Assembly: GCA_934086935.1 (NCBI GenBank) | Contig: CAKOIQ010000020.1 | Span: forward strand, 1-17,681 | Length of the DNA: 17,681 nt | Reading direction: 5' to 3' | From: an uncultured Bacilli bacterium | GTDB lineage: Bacteria; Bacillota_I; Bacilli_A; RF39; UBA660 | Part shown: positions 7,429 to 15,845 of the stretch, one piece after another | How the letters are laid out: each line of letters begins with the position of its first letter | Position numbering within the stretch: the first letter of the stretch is position 1 | Program-made: the position numbers and the translations under genes | Notes under the pieces: generated by a model | The model's database searches: none | What the model saw: only the letters and a program-made list of their open reading frames with translations | Told to the model about the DNA's origin: nothing

Positions 7429-7437
7429 TATATAACA
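7429..7437 (-). promoter_or_regulatory. possible extended -10 promoter of the sirA-like gene
   Basis: On the minus strand TGT plus TATATA (7434 to 7429) lies 20 bases before the ATG at 7409. The -10 hexamer is imperfect. The nearest -35 candidate (TCGACA, 7459 to 7454) is 19 bases away, so support is modest. Confidence 0.35.
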
Positions 7438-7467
7438 ATAATTTTAAAAATATTGTCGAATTATAAA

Positions 7468-7791
7468 TTATCTGTGTTTTTTAGCTTTTTTAGTAGTTGT
7501 AGTAACAATTTCTTCCCAATTAGCTGTTATCTTAGTATCTTTTGTAATACCAGTATCAAATTTATATTCTGCACCATCTACAGTCCAACCTTTAAAAGTA
7601 TAACCTTCTTTAGTAGGATCTTCTGGTTTACTTACAGTATCATATTTTTTAACTTCTACACTTTCAATTTTAGAACCACCATCAGTATCAAAAGTAACTG
7701 TATATTTAGGTGTACTAAAGAATAAAGAATAAATAAAGATGCCAACTAATATAACTGTAACAACTAATAAAATTATATTCTCTTTTTTCAT
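7468..7791 (-). CDS. membrane-anchored InlB B-repeat protein
   Basis: A 107-residue protein with a short basic start (MKKEN), one membrane helix (about residues 5 to 27), and then one InlB B-repeat (Listeria-Bacteroides repeat) of about residues 31 to 92. The repeat is recognisable from YTVTFDTDGG, the central KPEDPTKEGYTFKGW and the closing TKITANWEE. The tail is threonine-rich, then basic (TKKAKKHR). The B-repeat is a small beta-grasp-like module common in surface proteins of Firmicutes. Here it stands alone outside the membrane on a signal anchor, without LPXTG. A near-perfect AGGAGG lies four bases before the ATG. It forms a single-gene unit behind an extended -10 promoter; no clear terminator is visible before the sirA-like gene. 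The ligand or role is unknown. Confidence 0.85.
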   Translation of the reverse strand: MKKENIILLVVTVILVGIFIYSLFFSTPKYTVTFDTDGGSKIESVEVKKYDTVSKPEDPTKEGYTFKGWTVDGAEYKFDTGITKDTKITANWEEIVTTTTKKAKKHR

Positions 7792-7808
7792 GTATCCTCC
7801 TCTATTAA

Positions 7809-7817
7809 ATTATAGCA
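7809..7817 (-). promoter_or_regulatory. extended -10 promoter of the InlB B-repeat gene
   Basis: On the minus strand TGC plus TATAAT (7814 to 7809) forms a perfect extended -10 element 18 bases before the ATG at 7791. The -35 region is the T-run of the obg terminator and shows no consensus box. Confidence 0.6.
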
Positions 7818-7826
7818 TAAAATATT

Positions 7827-7855
7827 AAAAAAAAGTAGCCTTAGCTACTCTTTAA
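7827..7855 (-). terminator. terminator of obg, stem contains the stop codon
   Basis: On the minus strand AGTAGC and GCTACT pair around TAAG, extended by a G-T pair and AAA/TTT, followed by eight T. The TAG stop of obg (7847 to 7845) is inside the left arm. This is one of the clearest terminators in the window. Confidence 0.85.
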
Positions 7856-9104
7856 AGTTAAATATATAATCTAAGATACGTACCTCATCACCACGTTTAG
7901 CTCCTAATCTCTCAAGTTCATCTTCAACACCCATACCTTTAAGCTTACGAGCAAATCTTAAAATACTTTCATCTTCAGTAAATCTAGTCATCTTAAGTAA
8001 AGTTTCAACCTCTTTACCTTCAACAACCCATAAATCATTTTCTCTATGAATAGTAAAAGGTTTAGTATCTTCAAATTTATATAAAATATGACTTTCATTA
8101 TTAGTATTAAAAACTACATTTTCATTTTCTTTAACTAATCTATTTAAATCAGTTAATAATTCCCCTATTCCTTCGTTATATAAGGCACTAATAGGATAAA
8201 CCTTAATATTTGGATACTTCTTCTTAAATAACTCTAAATTAGCCTTAGAACTATCTAAATCCATCTTATTAGCAATAACCACATTAGGTCTAAGTAATAA
8301 AGATTCATCATACTTCTTAAGTTCATTAACAATAATTTCATAAGACTCAATTGGATCGTTACCTTCAATCCCACTCATATCCACAACATGAGCAATAACC
8401 TTAGTTCTTTCGGCATGTCTTAAAAATTTATGACCAAGACCAATACCCTCAGAAGCACCTTCAATTAAACCAGGTAAATCAGCCATTACAAAACTATCAT
8501 CATAAACTTTAACAACCCCTAAATTAGGAGATAAAGTTGTAAAATGATAAGCAGCAATCTTTGGCGTAGCATTACTAATTACACTAAGTAAAGTACTCTT
8601 ACCAACTGAAGGAAATCCAACAAGCCCAACATCAGCTAAAACCTTAAGTTCACATTTAACTTCAAGTTCTTCACCAGGAGCACCAAGTTCACTCATCTTA
8701 GGAGCTGGATTATCATGAGTAGCAAAAGCACGATTACCTCTACCACCTCTACCACCTTTAGCAACAATAAATTCACCATCAATTAAATCACAAATAACAT
8801 TACCAGTACTTAAATCAGTTACAACTGTTCCTTCAGGTACCTTAATGATAACATCTTCAGCATTAGCACCATTACGGTCATCACCCTTACCATTAACACC
8901 CTTATCACCCTTAATAATCTTTTTAACCTTTAAATCAATTAAAGTCTTTAAAGATTTATCAGTCTTAAAAATGATACTAGCACCTTTTCCACCATTGCCA
9001 CCATTAGGGCCACCCATGGCAATAAACTTCTCACGTCTAAAAGAAGTACAGCCATCTCCACCCTTACCAGCAATTAATTTAATTTTAACCTCATCTACAA
9101 ACAT
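7845..9104 (-). CDS. obg: GTPase Obg (ribosome assembly)
   Basis: A full-length 419-residue Obg protein. The glycine-rich Obg fold spans residues 1 to 157 (GGxGG clusters at 13-41 and 117-123). The G domain has a P-loop GFPSVGKST at 163-171, the switch DLPGLIEGA at 209-217, NKMD at 279-282 and SAL at 306-308. A C-terminal OCT domain spans about 345 to 419, ending LDYIFNFKE. Obg binds the 50S subunit late in its assembly, and in Bacillus it also links to the general stress response and (p)ppGpp. All nucleotide-binding motifs are intact. The ATG is preceded by TGGGGA about eight bases upstream. It follows the Smr-domain gene by 40 bases and has an extended -10 element of its own, so it may be made both with and without the upstream genes. 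Confidence 0.97.
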   Translation of the reverse strand: MFVDEVKIKLIAGKGGDGCTSFRREKFIAMGGPNGGNGGKGASIIFKTDKSLKTLIDLKVKKIIKGDKGVNGKGDDRNGANAEDVIIKVPEGTVVTDLSTGNVICDLIDGEFIVAKGGRGGRGNRAFATHDNPAPKMSELGAPGEELEVKCELKVLADVGLVGFPSVGKSTLLSVISNATPKIAAYHFTTLSPNLGVVKVYDDSFVMADLPGLIEGASEGIGLGHKFLRHAERTKVIAHVVDMSGIEGNDPIESYEIIVNELKKYDESLLLRPNVVIANKMDLDSSKANLELFKKKYPNIKVYPISALYNEGIGELLTDLNRLVKENENVVFNTNNESHILYKFEDTKPFTIHRENDLWVVEGKEVETLLKMTRFTEDESILRFARKLKGMGVEDELERLGAKRGDEVRILDYIFNFKE

Positions 9105-9129
9105 CGAAAGTCCCCATTTCTAGTTAGGT

Positions 9130-9138
9130 ATAATACCA
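9130..9138 (-). promoter_or_regulatory. extended -10 promoter of obg
   Basis: On the minus strand TGG plus TATTAT (9135 to 9130; one mismatch to TATAAT) lies 25 bases before the obg ATG, between the stop of the Smr gene and obg. No consensus -35 box is visible. Confidence 0.45.
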
Positions 9139-9144
9139 TATTTA

Positions 9145-9405
9145 TTAATATAATTCAATGATAGTACACCCTGCATTATCAATTGATAAATATAACTTTT
9201 TAACTCTCTTATCCCTTTTAAAACGTCTATTTATTTCATCTCTTAAAATACCATAGCCAATTCCATGAACAATAACAATCTTTTTATTTCTTAACTTAAT
9301 ATTATCATTAATAAAATCACTAACTGGAACATAAACAGTTTCTCTTGTAAAACCATGAACATCAATACTAGGTAATATATTTAAAAAAGGACTACCCTTG
9401 TGCAT
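9145..9405 (-). CDS. stand-alone Smr-domain protein
   Basis: From the chosen start the protein has 86 residues and is almost entirely an Smr domain: the DVHGFT motif near residue 16, the central KIVIVHGIGYGILR with HGxG, and the closing NAGCTIIEL strand. Smr domains occur at the C-terminus of MutS2 and as free proteins, and act as nucleases or nucleic-acid binding modules (ribosome and mRNA surveillance, or branched DNA). This copy has no MutS2 ATPase part in the window. The frame is open further upstream (to 9513), but there it is antisense-free overlap with the PfkB-like gene. The ATG at 9405 has AAGG about eight bases before it and overlaps that gene's end by 14 bases, a normal coupled start. 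The HGxG motif being intact suggests an active domain. Confidence 0.8.
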   Translation of the reverse strand: MHKGSPFLNILPSIDVHGFTRETVYVPVSDFINDNIKLRNKKIVIVHGIGYGILRDEINRRFKRDKRVKKLYLSIDNAGCTIIELY

Positions 9406-10378
9406 TAGTAGTACCTTCTTGACCAACCGATTTCGGTAATTCATTTTCAGTCTTAACTTCTGAAACCATCGTTTCTTCTTTCGGTTCAGTAAGACCACAA
9501 GTATTAAATACATATTCTTTATCAGGAATAGAAGTCAAAGAACCAACTCTACCAGTTCCAATAAAAGCCGCCATATTACATATCTTAGCAGTCATATCCA
9601 TATCAAAACCTCTAATGATTGAATAAGCATAAGCACCAAAGAAAGCCGCATCATAATTAGAATCATCTTTCTTAATCACATTAACTGCCGGAATCAGCTT
9701 AACTTGACGTTCCTTAACATATAATACTCCATTTTCTTTAAGCATTAAAATATATTCCGCTTTATTTAAATCTTTAATCTTCTGAAACATATTAACTAAA
9801 GTTTTAGGTTTATTAATATAAGCATCCAATTTAGTTAAAGCCTTAGCAAAATCAAAATTAGCACATACATAATGTGATCTCTTACTCATATCATAATATT
9901 GTTCATTAACCTTATTACCAATAAAAATAATTTTAGAAGTCGGATAATTATTAGCAGCCGCAATTCCACCACCAATATCCGAACCATCAACAATAATATA
10001 ATCAGGAATAATATCATACTTAAATTTAGTTAAATAAGCTCCATTATCACTTATTACTGAACTAGATAAACCATTACTCTTATCCAAAGTAATATAATTA
10101 ATATTACTCTTAACCTCAAAATTAGTTTCTATATTTTTAATATCAACATTATATTTCTCAAGTTCAGCCTTAATCTTATTACCAGTTTCATCCCCACTAA
10201 CTAAGCCAGCATAATGAACCTTAATACCCCATTTAGAAAGCATACAAGCCACATAAACACTAATACCACCAGGTTGTTCCATTCTTTCAGAAGTAGCCTT
10301 AAAACCACCTAAAGTAGGATAACTATCAACAGGTAAAACAATATCATAATTAGGTTTACCAATAACTAAGACATTCAT
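9392..10378 (-). CDS. PfkB/ribokinase-fold protein with degenerate active site
   Basis: A 328-residue protein of the PfkB sugar-kinase fold. It has the N-terminal strand VLVIGKPNYDIV, the glycine pair PGGISVYVA (G37-G38), a lid region HYAGLVSGDETG, and a C-terminal helix pair starting AFFGAYAYS. The usual DTTGAGDAFFGAY signature reads DDSNYDAAFFGAY here (238 to 250): aligned without gaps, the GAGD anion hole and catalytic Asp become NYDA. The GGxxxN substrate motif also has Tyr (Y42) in place of Asn. I infer a non-catalytic or much altered member, though a one-residue insertion that keeps D243 near the site cannot be excluded. The last ~35 residues are a polar Glu/Thr/Asn tail. The start is the ATG at 10378 with AAGGGTGAT just upstream, not the in-frame ATG at 10405. 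It overlaps the Smr gene. Confidence 0.85.
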   Translation of the reverse strand: MNVLVIGKPNYDIVLPVDSYPTLGGFKATSERMEQPGGISVYVACMLSKWGIKVHYAGLVSGDETGNKIKAELEKYNVDIKNIETNFEVKSNINYITLDKSNGLSSSVISDNGAYLTKFKYDIIPDYIIVDGSDIGGGIAAANNYPTSKIIFIGNKVNEQYYDMSKRSHYVCANFDFAKALTKLDAYINKPKTLVNMFQKIKDLNKAEYILMLKENGVLYVKERQVKLIPAVNVIKKDDSNYDAAFFGAYAYSIIRGFDMDMTAKICNMAAFIGTGRVGSLTSIPDKEYVFNTCGLTEPKEETMVSEVKTENELPKSVGQEGTTNAQG

Positions 10379-10404
10379 AAAATCACCCTTTATTCTATAT
10401 AACA

Positions 10405-10433
10405 ATTATATTATAAAATAATAAAATAAACAA
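10405..10433 (-). promoter_or_regulatory. promoter of the PfkB-like/Smr/obg unit
   Basis: On the minus strand TTGTTT (10433 to 10428), a 17-base spacer and a perfect TATAAT (10410 to 10405) lie 27 bases before the ATG at 10378. A second TATAAT overlaps at 10415 to 10410. Confidence 0.6.
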
Positions 10434-10468
10434 TAAAAAAATTGCAGTTTTTAACCTACAATTTTTAC
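10434..10468 (-). terminator. terminator of the TasA/camelysin-like gene
   Basis: On the minus strand AAAAATTGTAG pairs with CTGCAATTTTT (one G-T) around GTTAAAAA and is followed by a T-run. The TAA stop of the gene (10467 to 10465) lies at the base of the left arm. Confidence 0.8.
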
Positions 10469-11055
10469 CACTCAACTAATCTTCTATCTGGCCAAGTTCC
10501 AGCTTCTTTCATAATAATTCTGGCACTAAACTCTGCTTCTTGTCCACCAACATTTTGATTATTTTCATTATCTTTAAAAAATAATTCTATTTTATACTTA
10601 TGAGTCATATTTTGACCAGTTGTAAATTGACCTACACCAAAAGTTACAGTACTTTGACCAGTTGGAAGTCCAAAATTAACAACATTATTTACTGGTGTGC
10701 CAGCATCAACAACTGTATTAGTTAAAGAATATGATAAATAATTAGTTTTAAACGTATTTTTATTTATTTCTAAACCAATTTGATAATTCATAACTAAAGA
10801 AGTATTATTACTACCCTTTAAAGTAAATTCTTTTGTTACCCATGCTTCTTCTTTTGGATAAGCATTAATAATATTTATATGTTCACCTTCATTATAATTA
10901 ATAGTTAAAGTACCACCATTCATAATAACACTAGAAGCCGATTCAGTTCCAGATGCCACTGCTGTAAAGTAAGCATATGATCCAATAGATACTGCCACTA
11001 ATAAAACACATACAGATATTATTAACATAATTAATTTATTTTTATCATTCTTCAT
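10465..11055 (-). CDS. TasA/camelysin-like exported surface protein
   Basis: A 196-residue protein with a basic start (MKNDKNK), one hydrophobic segment (about residues 8 to 27) and SIGSYAYFTAVASGTES. This resembles the N-terminal motif of SipW-dependent TasA/CalY proteins, where the hydrophobic stretch ends in TYAYFSD and is cut by a dedicated signal peptidase. The rest is beta-rich, with a long Thr/Asn/Gly-containing body, no cysteines and a tail ending RRLVEW. Family members form extracellular fibres or surface metalloprotease-like proteins, but the resemblance here is mostly in the first 45 residues, so the role is uncertain. No signal peptidase gene is nearby. GAGGA lies six bases before the ATG. 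It is a single-gene unit with its own promoter and terminator. Confidence 0.6.
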   Translation of the reverse strand: MKNDKNKLIMLIISVCVLLVAVSIGSYAYFTAVASGTESASSVIMNGGTLTINYNEGEHINIINAYPKEEAWVTKEFTLKGSNNTSLVMNYQIGLEINKNTFKTNYLSYSLTNTVVDAGTPVNNVVNFGLPTGQSTVTFGVGQFTTGQNMTHKYKIELFFKDNENNQNVGGQEAEFSARIIMKEAGTWPDRRLVEW

Positions 11056-11078
11056 AACTAATCCTCTATTCTAAAAAA

Positions 11079-11107
11079 ATTATACCTAAACTTTATTAAA
11101 AGTACAA
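11079..11107 (-). promoter_or_regulatory. promoter of the TasA/camelysin-like gene
   Basis: On the minus strand TTGTAC (11107 to 11102), a 17-base spacer and TATAAT (11084 to 11079) lie 23 bases before the ATG at 11055. Confidence 0.6.
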
Positions 11108-11128
11108 TAGTAAATTTTAAATAAAGCC

Positions 11129-11162
11129 AAAAAAATATTAGTACTTAAACTAATATTTTTAA
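11129..11162 (-). terminator. terminator of polC
   Basis: On the minus strand AAAAATATTAGT pairs with ACTAATATTTTT (12 pairs) around TTAAGT, followed by further T. The polC stop codon TAA (11161 to 11159) overlaps the base of the stem. Confidence 0.8.
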
Positions 11163-14100
11163 AATAAACTAAGTTGACTAGATTCTGGCATTTGTTCTAA
11201 AACACCCATTGATCTAAATTTTTCTATTAAGGTTTGACTGACTTTACCCCTCGATTGTAAGTCTTCAACACTAATGTATTTGCCTTTTTTTCTTTCACTT
11301 ACAATTGTTTTAGCCACTGTCTCGCCAAGACCATCGATAGATAAAAATGGCGGTCTAATTGAAGTTTCATCAGTTACTCCCCAAACAGTTGCTTGACTAT
11401 CATATAAATCAATTGGTAAAAATTTAATACCTCTTGCTGTAGCTTCCAAGCAAACCTTTAAACATTCCAAAACTCCTAATTCCTTATTAGTAGCTTCAAA
11501 TCCTTTACTTTGAATTTCTAATACTCTTTCTTTAATTGCATCATAACCTTTAATCATCGTTTCAACTTCAAAATCAGTTGCTTTACTAGTTAACCATGAT
11601 GCATAGAAATAAACTGGCATATGTACTTTAAACCAAGCTATTCTAAACGCTGAAATAACATAAGCAGCAGCATGAGCTTTTGGGAACATGTATTTAATCT
11701 TATGACAAGATTCAATATACCAATCAGGAATATGATTATCAATCATCGTTTGTTTATGTTTTTCCCAATTTTCCTTTTCTTTAGGTTTACTTGCTTTACC
11801 CTTACGTACAAATTCCATTATTTTAAAGGCCTTAATCGGTTCAACACCTTGTTGCATCAAATATACCATAATATCATCACGACAACCTATAGTATCCTTA
11901 AAAGGTACCTTTATAACTCCATTTTCATCTGGAGTACATAAATCTCTTGCATTACCAAGCCATACATCAGTACCATGAGATAACCCAGCAATTTTAATAA
12001 GTTCCGCAAAAGTAGTAGGTTTAATTTCATCAACCATACCAATTGTAAAATTAGTACCAAATTCCGGTATTCCTAAAGTACCAGTTGGACATAAAATTTG
12101 ATCATTAGTAACACCTAAAGCCTTAGTACTAGAGAAAATACTCATAGTATCTTTATCATCTAAAGGAACCTTAGTAACATCCATTTTTGTTAAATCCTGA
12201 ATCATACGTAACTGAGTTGGATCAGAGTGACCTAAAATATCTAATTTTAACAAATCTTCTTCAATTGAATGATATCCAAAATGAGTTGTTCTCCAAGCAC
12301 TATTTGGATCATCTGCCGGAAATTGAAATGGTGTAAAATCAAAAACATCCATATAATCTGGAACAACAACTATTCCTCCTGGATGCTGCCCAGTAGTTCT
12401 CTTAACTCCCGTACAACCAAGTGCCAATCTTTCAATTTCCGCACCTCTCATAAATAAACCCTTATCTTCAACATAACCTTTAACAAAACCATAAGCTGTT
12501 TTTTCTGCTACCGTACCAATTGTCCCTGCTCTATAGACATTATCAACACCAAATAAGACCTTAGTATATTCATGAGTTGAAGCTTGATTTAATTCTGAGA
12601 AATTTAAATCAATATCTGGAACCTTATCAGCATTAAAACCTAAGAAAGTTGCAAATGGCATATCCTGACCATCTTTATATAACTTTTCACCACAATTAGG
12701 ACAAATTCTATCTGGTAAATCAATTCCACAAGAATAAATAGAACTTAATTTTTGACCATTTTCATCCTCAAAGAAACTACTTTTACATTTAAGACATCTA
12801 TAATGTGCTTCTAAAGGATTTACCTCAGTAATACCCATCATTGTTGCTACAAAAGAAGAACCAACTGAACCTCTTGAACCAACTAAGAACCCCTCATCAT
12901 TAGAGTGTTTAACTAATCTTTGGGCAATTAAGTAAATTGGATCGAAACCGCCACCAATAATACCACCTAAATTTTTCTTTAGTTTCTTTTCTAAAGAATC
13001 ATCACTAAGTTCCCCATCTTCTTCACTCCAATGATTCTTAATGCTCTCTTTAACTAAAGCTTTAACTGCATCTACACCCTCTAAAATAACTTCATGAGCC
13101 TTTTTAAAAATCCTTCTTTCAAATTCTGGATCATCTTCATTAATTTCATTTAGTATAAGTTCTTTGCATGCCTTATAAACCGAATCACCATATAACTCCT
13201 TAGCGATTCTCTCTTCAATAATTAAAGGTAAATCATCACCATACCAAGATGTAGCTCTATCATAAACTAAATCTGTAACAACTCTTGGACAATCTAAATA
13301 ACTCTTACCATCATCAGCTTTAACTCTAGGCGAGAAAGGAGTTCCACCAGTATCAATAATAACTTCAAATTCTCCAACCATATCTGCTATCTTATTTGTA
13401 TTAGTTACAACAATCTCATAAGCTAAATCATCACCTAAGAATTTAAAATCATTAAGCATCTCTTCAGTATTTCTAAAATGCATTGAAGGAATTTTTGTAA
13501 TATTTTGTTTAGCTAAAGGGTGTCTTCCTCCTCCTGGAACTCTTTGATTAATAATAATTTCTCTATATATCTTATCTTCTCTAAAGAAATGATGAACATC
13601 ACCAGTAGCTACAATAATCCTACCCGCTTCTTTAGTCGCATTAACAACCTTCTTAACATGATTAGCAAGTTCAATTTCATTCGCAAAATCACTAGTTTGA
13701 ATTAAATGATTATAAACCTCTAAAGGTTGAACCTCAACATAATCATAAAAATTAATTATATTAGTAAGTTCTTCTCCATCTTTACTTCTAGCTTCAATAA
13801 ATACCTCAGATTCATAACATCCACTACCAATAATTAACCCCTCTCTAAGCTCATTTAAAACACTTCTAGGGATTCTTGGAGTCTTATATAAATAAGTTGT
13901 ATTAGCTAAAGAAACAATCTTAAATAAGTTCTTTAAACCTATTTTATTTAAAACAATCGCATTAAAATGAAAAGTTCTACCAAACTTATGAATCTCTTCC
14001 TTAGAAATCAACTTATCTAAATCACTAATTAATTTATGACCTTGTCTCATTAACTTTTCACACATCTTATGAAAAACTAAAGCAGTACCTTCTGCATCGT

Positions 14101-15769
14101 AATCAGCTCTATGATGAGCATCCTCATCAAAAGGAACCTCATATCTCTTAACCAAAGCCGATAAACTATGTCTAGTATGTTCTTGATCAATAGCTCTTGA
14201 TAACTCCAAAGTATCAATAACCGTATTAGTAAACTCCCCTAAGTTATACTTCTTCATAGACATTTCCATAAAAGAAACATCAAACTTAGCATTATGAGCA
14301 ACCATTGGACAGTCTCCAGTCCACTCTAAGAAACGTTTAGTAACATTCTCTTCATTATCCTTATCTTTAAGCATCTCATCCGTAATACAAGTTAAATCAA
14401 TAATCTTTTGAGGTAATTTACGATTAGGATTAATAAGTTCATCAAACCTATCAATAATCTCTCCATTTTTAATTTTAACTGCCCCAATTTCAATCATTTG
14501 ATCTCCACCAGCTGCATTAAAACCAGTAGTTTCTGTATCAAATACAACATAAGTAGTATCTTTTAAAGGTAAATCATTACTTCTTAAAACAATTTTAACC
14601 GTATCATCTACTAAAGTAAGTTCAGTTCCATATAAACCCTTAAATCTCTTTTCAGGATCATCTATTCCCTTATTATGATTTTTAATAATCTCATAAATAA
14701 TTGGAAAAGCCTGACAACCATTATGATCAGTAACCGCTACAGCTCTATACCCCGCATTAATCGCATTACTTACTAATTCACAAGTATGTTTATCTAAATC
14801 AAATTTAGTAACACCATCCATTTGACTCATCATCGTATGAGCATGAAGTTCTACTCTCTTAACCGGAGCATCATCTATAAATTTAACAGATTTACTAGGA
14901 ATCTCTTCAATATCTCTAATATTAAAAACTAAATCCTTAGCAAAATTATCATTCTTAACATATCCTCTAAACTTATACCATTTTCCCTCTTTTAAACCAC
15001 TTTTATATCTATTAAAATCATCATCTTCTCTGCAAAATATCTTAGCTAAAATACTATCAGTCTTATCACTAATCTTTAAAGTTAAAATCTTAAAGTTACT
15101 CTTATTAGAAATAAATTCTTCAATTCCAAAAATATATGCCTCAACCGTAACATTACTTTCTTCCCCCATAATATCTTTAATACTAATAATATTTTTACTC
15201 TTTATAGTTTCACCCATAACAACTTTAAATTCAGGTTCTTTTTTAACAATAACATCAGACTTACTATTAATAATTTCATTCTTAATTGCATCTCTAATCT
15301 CTTTATTAATAACCGGTTCAATTTCATAACTATTAAATCCAAGAGCTCCAATCCATTTATTAAAAGCTTTATTATAACTTTTAATTAAATCAGACTCTAT
15401 CTTACTAATAACATCTATTTTTAAAGTATTATTTATAAAAGAAACATTAGTATCACTTAAACTAATTAAAGACGGATTCTCTTCTACTAATAAATTTAAA
15501 TAATATTTAAAATATTTAATAACATCATCATCAGTAATATTATCATAATCAAATATAATTTTAATTGTAGAAACATTAGTAATGCCATTTTCTGCTTGTT
15601 TAATAAGTTCTAATACTGGTTCTATATCTAATACTCTAGAAGAAGATAAATATACATCCCAAGACTCTTTTTTCTTATTAATAACCACTTTTTTAACAGT
15701 AACACCATTAAAGTTATCCTCACCATTAAATTCAATTTTGTCAAAAAATCTTTTTAAAGTATTATCCAT
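11159..15769 (-). CDS. polC: DNA polymerase III alpha subunit, PolC type
   Basis: A 1536-residue replicative polymerase of low-G+C Gram-positive bacteria. Domains in order: a variable N-terminal part, an OB fold (about 195 to 290), a PHP domain opening at HAH (309-311) and split by an inserted DEDDh proofreading exonuclease (DTE at 411-413, HNAKFD, then HHRADYDAEGT), the rest of PHP (GDVHHF), and the polymerase core. The core has an inserted zinc knuckle (C992, C995 and a later CPNC pair) and catalytic aspartates in PDIDLNF (D1052, D1054). The protein ends in QLSLF, a beta-clamp binding motif. Proofreading residues are intact, so it is a high-fidelity enzyme. It is somewhat longer than the usual ~1440, mainly in the N-terminal half. 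An in-frame TTG at 15787 is rejected: the ATG at 15769 has GGTGG four bases upstream. Confidence 0.97.
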   Translation of the reverse strand: MDNTLKRFFDKIEFNGEDNFNGVTVKKVVINKKKESWDVYLSSSRVLDIEPVLELIKQAENGITNVSTIKIIFDYDNITDDDVIKYFKYYLNLLVEENPSLISLSDTNVSFINNTLKIDVISKIESDLIKSYNKAFNKWIGALGFNSYEIEPVINKEIRDAIKNEIINSKSDVIVKKEPEFKVVMGETIKSKNIISIKDIMGEESNVTVEAYIFGIEEFISNKSNFKILTLKISDKTDSILAKIFCREDDDFNRYKSGLKEGKWYKFRGYVKNDNFAKDLVFNIRDIEEIPSKSVKFIDDAPVKRVELHAHTMMSQMDGVTKFDLDKHTCELVSNAINAGYRAVAVTDHNGCQAFPIIYEIIKNHNKGIDDPEKRFKGLYGTELTLVDDTVKIVLRSNDLPLKDTTYVVFDTETTGFNAAGGDQMIEIGAVKIKNGEIIDRFDELINPNRKLPQKIIDLTCITDEMLKDKDNEENVTKRFLEWTGDCPMVAHNAKFDVSFMEMSMKKYNLGEFTNTVIDTLELSRAIDQEHTRHSLSALVKRYEVPFDEDAHHRADYDAEGTALVFHKMCEKLMRQGHKLISDLDKLISKEEIHKFGRTFHFNAIVLNKIGLKNLFKIVSLANTTYLYKTPRIPRSVLNELREGLIIGSGCYESEVFIEARSKDGEELTNIINFYDYVEVQPLEVYNHLIQTSDFANEIELANHVKKVVNATKEAGRIIVATGDVHHFFREDKIYREIIINQRVPGGGRHPLAKQNITKIPSMHFRNTEEMLNDFKFLGDDLAYEIVVTNTNKIADMVGEFEVIIDTGGTPFSPRVKADDGKSYLDCPRVVTDLVYDRATSWYGDDLPLIIEERIAKELYGDSVYKACKELILNEINEDDPEFERRIFKKAHEVILEGVDAVKALVKESIKNHWSEEDGELSDDSLEKKLKKNLGGIIGGGFDPIYLIAQRLVKHSNDEGFLVGSRGSVGSSFVATMMGITEVNPLEAHYRCLKCKSSFFEDENGQKLSSIYSCGIDLPDRICPNCGEKLYKDGQDMPFATFLGFNADKVPDIDLNFSELNQASTHEYTKVLFGVDNVYRAGTIGTVAEKTAYGFVKGYVEDKGLFMRGAEIERLALGCTGVKRTTGQHPGGIVVVPDYMDVFDFTPFQFPADDPNSAWRTTHFGYHSIEEDLLKLDILGHSDPTQLRMIQDLTKMDVTKVPLDDKDTMSIFSSTKALGVTNDQILCPTGTLGIPEFGTNFTIGMVDEIKPTTFAELIKIAGLSHGTDVWLGNARDLCTPDENGVIKVPFKDTIGCRDDIMVYLMQQGVEPIKAFKIMEFVRKGKASKPKEKENWEKHKQTMIDNHIPDWYIESCHKIKYMFPKAHAAAYVISAFRIAWFKVHMPVYFYASWLTSKATDFEVETMIKGYDAIKERVLEIQSKGFEATNKELGVLECLKVCLEATARGIKFLPIDLYDSQATVWGVTDETSIRPPFLSIDGLGETVAKTIVSERKKGKYISVEDLQSRGKVSQTLIEKFRSMGVLEQMPESSQLSLF

Positions 15770-15792
15770 AAAACCACCATCCTGCAATACCT

Positions 15793-15798
15793 ATTATA
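15793..15798 (-). promoter_or_regulatory. -10 element of the polC promoter
   Basis: A perfect TATAAT on the minus strand, 23 bases before the polC ATG and just after the preceding terminator. Neither a TG extension nor a good -35 box is present, so support is from the -10 and its position only. Confidence 0.5.
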
Positions 15799-15813
15799 AC
15801 TTAATTTTAAATT

Positions 15814-15838
15814 TAAAAAAATACCTAAAAGGTATTTT
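15814..15838 (-). terminator. terminator of the short unit between rpoC and polC
   Basis: On the minus strand AAATACCT and AGGTATTT pair around TTT, followed by a T-run. It lies seven bases after the stop codon of the 36-residue frame and separates that unit from polC. Confidence 0.85.
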
Positions 15839-15845
15839 CTTTACA

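Noticed and set aside
7436..7455. Near-palindrome of 20 bases between the InlB-repeat gene and the sirA-like gene
   Set aside because: It is composed almost only of A and T with two mismatches and no following T-run, as expected by chance in such AT-rich DNA.
7453..7725. Plus-strand frame rich in Phe, Ser and Cys
   Set aside because: It is antisense to the InlB B-repeat gene, with composition expected from reversed Lys/Thr/Glu codons.
8845..9123. Plus-strand frame antisense to obg with a proline- and leucine-rich product
   Set aside because: The proline runs are the mirror of glycine codons in the Obg glycine-rich domain; this is an antisense artefact.
9406..9513. Longer start for the Smr-domain gene
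   Set aside because: The extra 36 residues overlap the PfkB-like gene in another frame and look unlike an Smr N-terminus, while ATG 9405 has a ribosome site and gives a normal short overlap.
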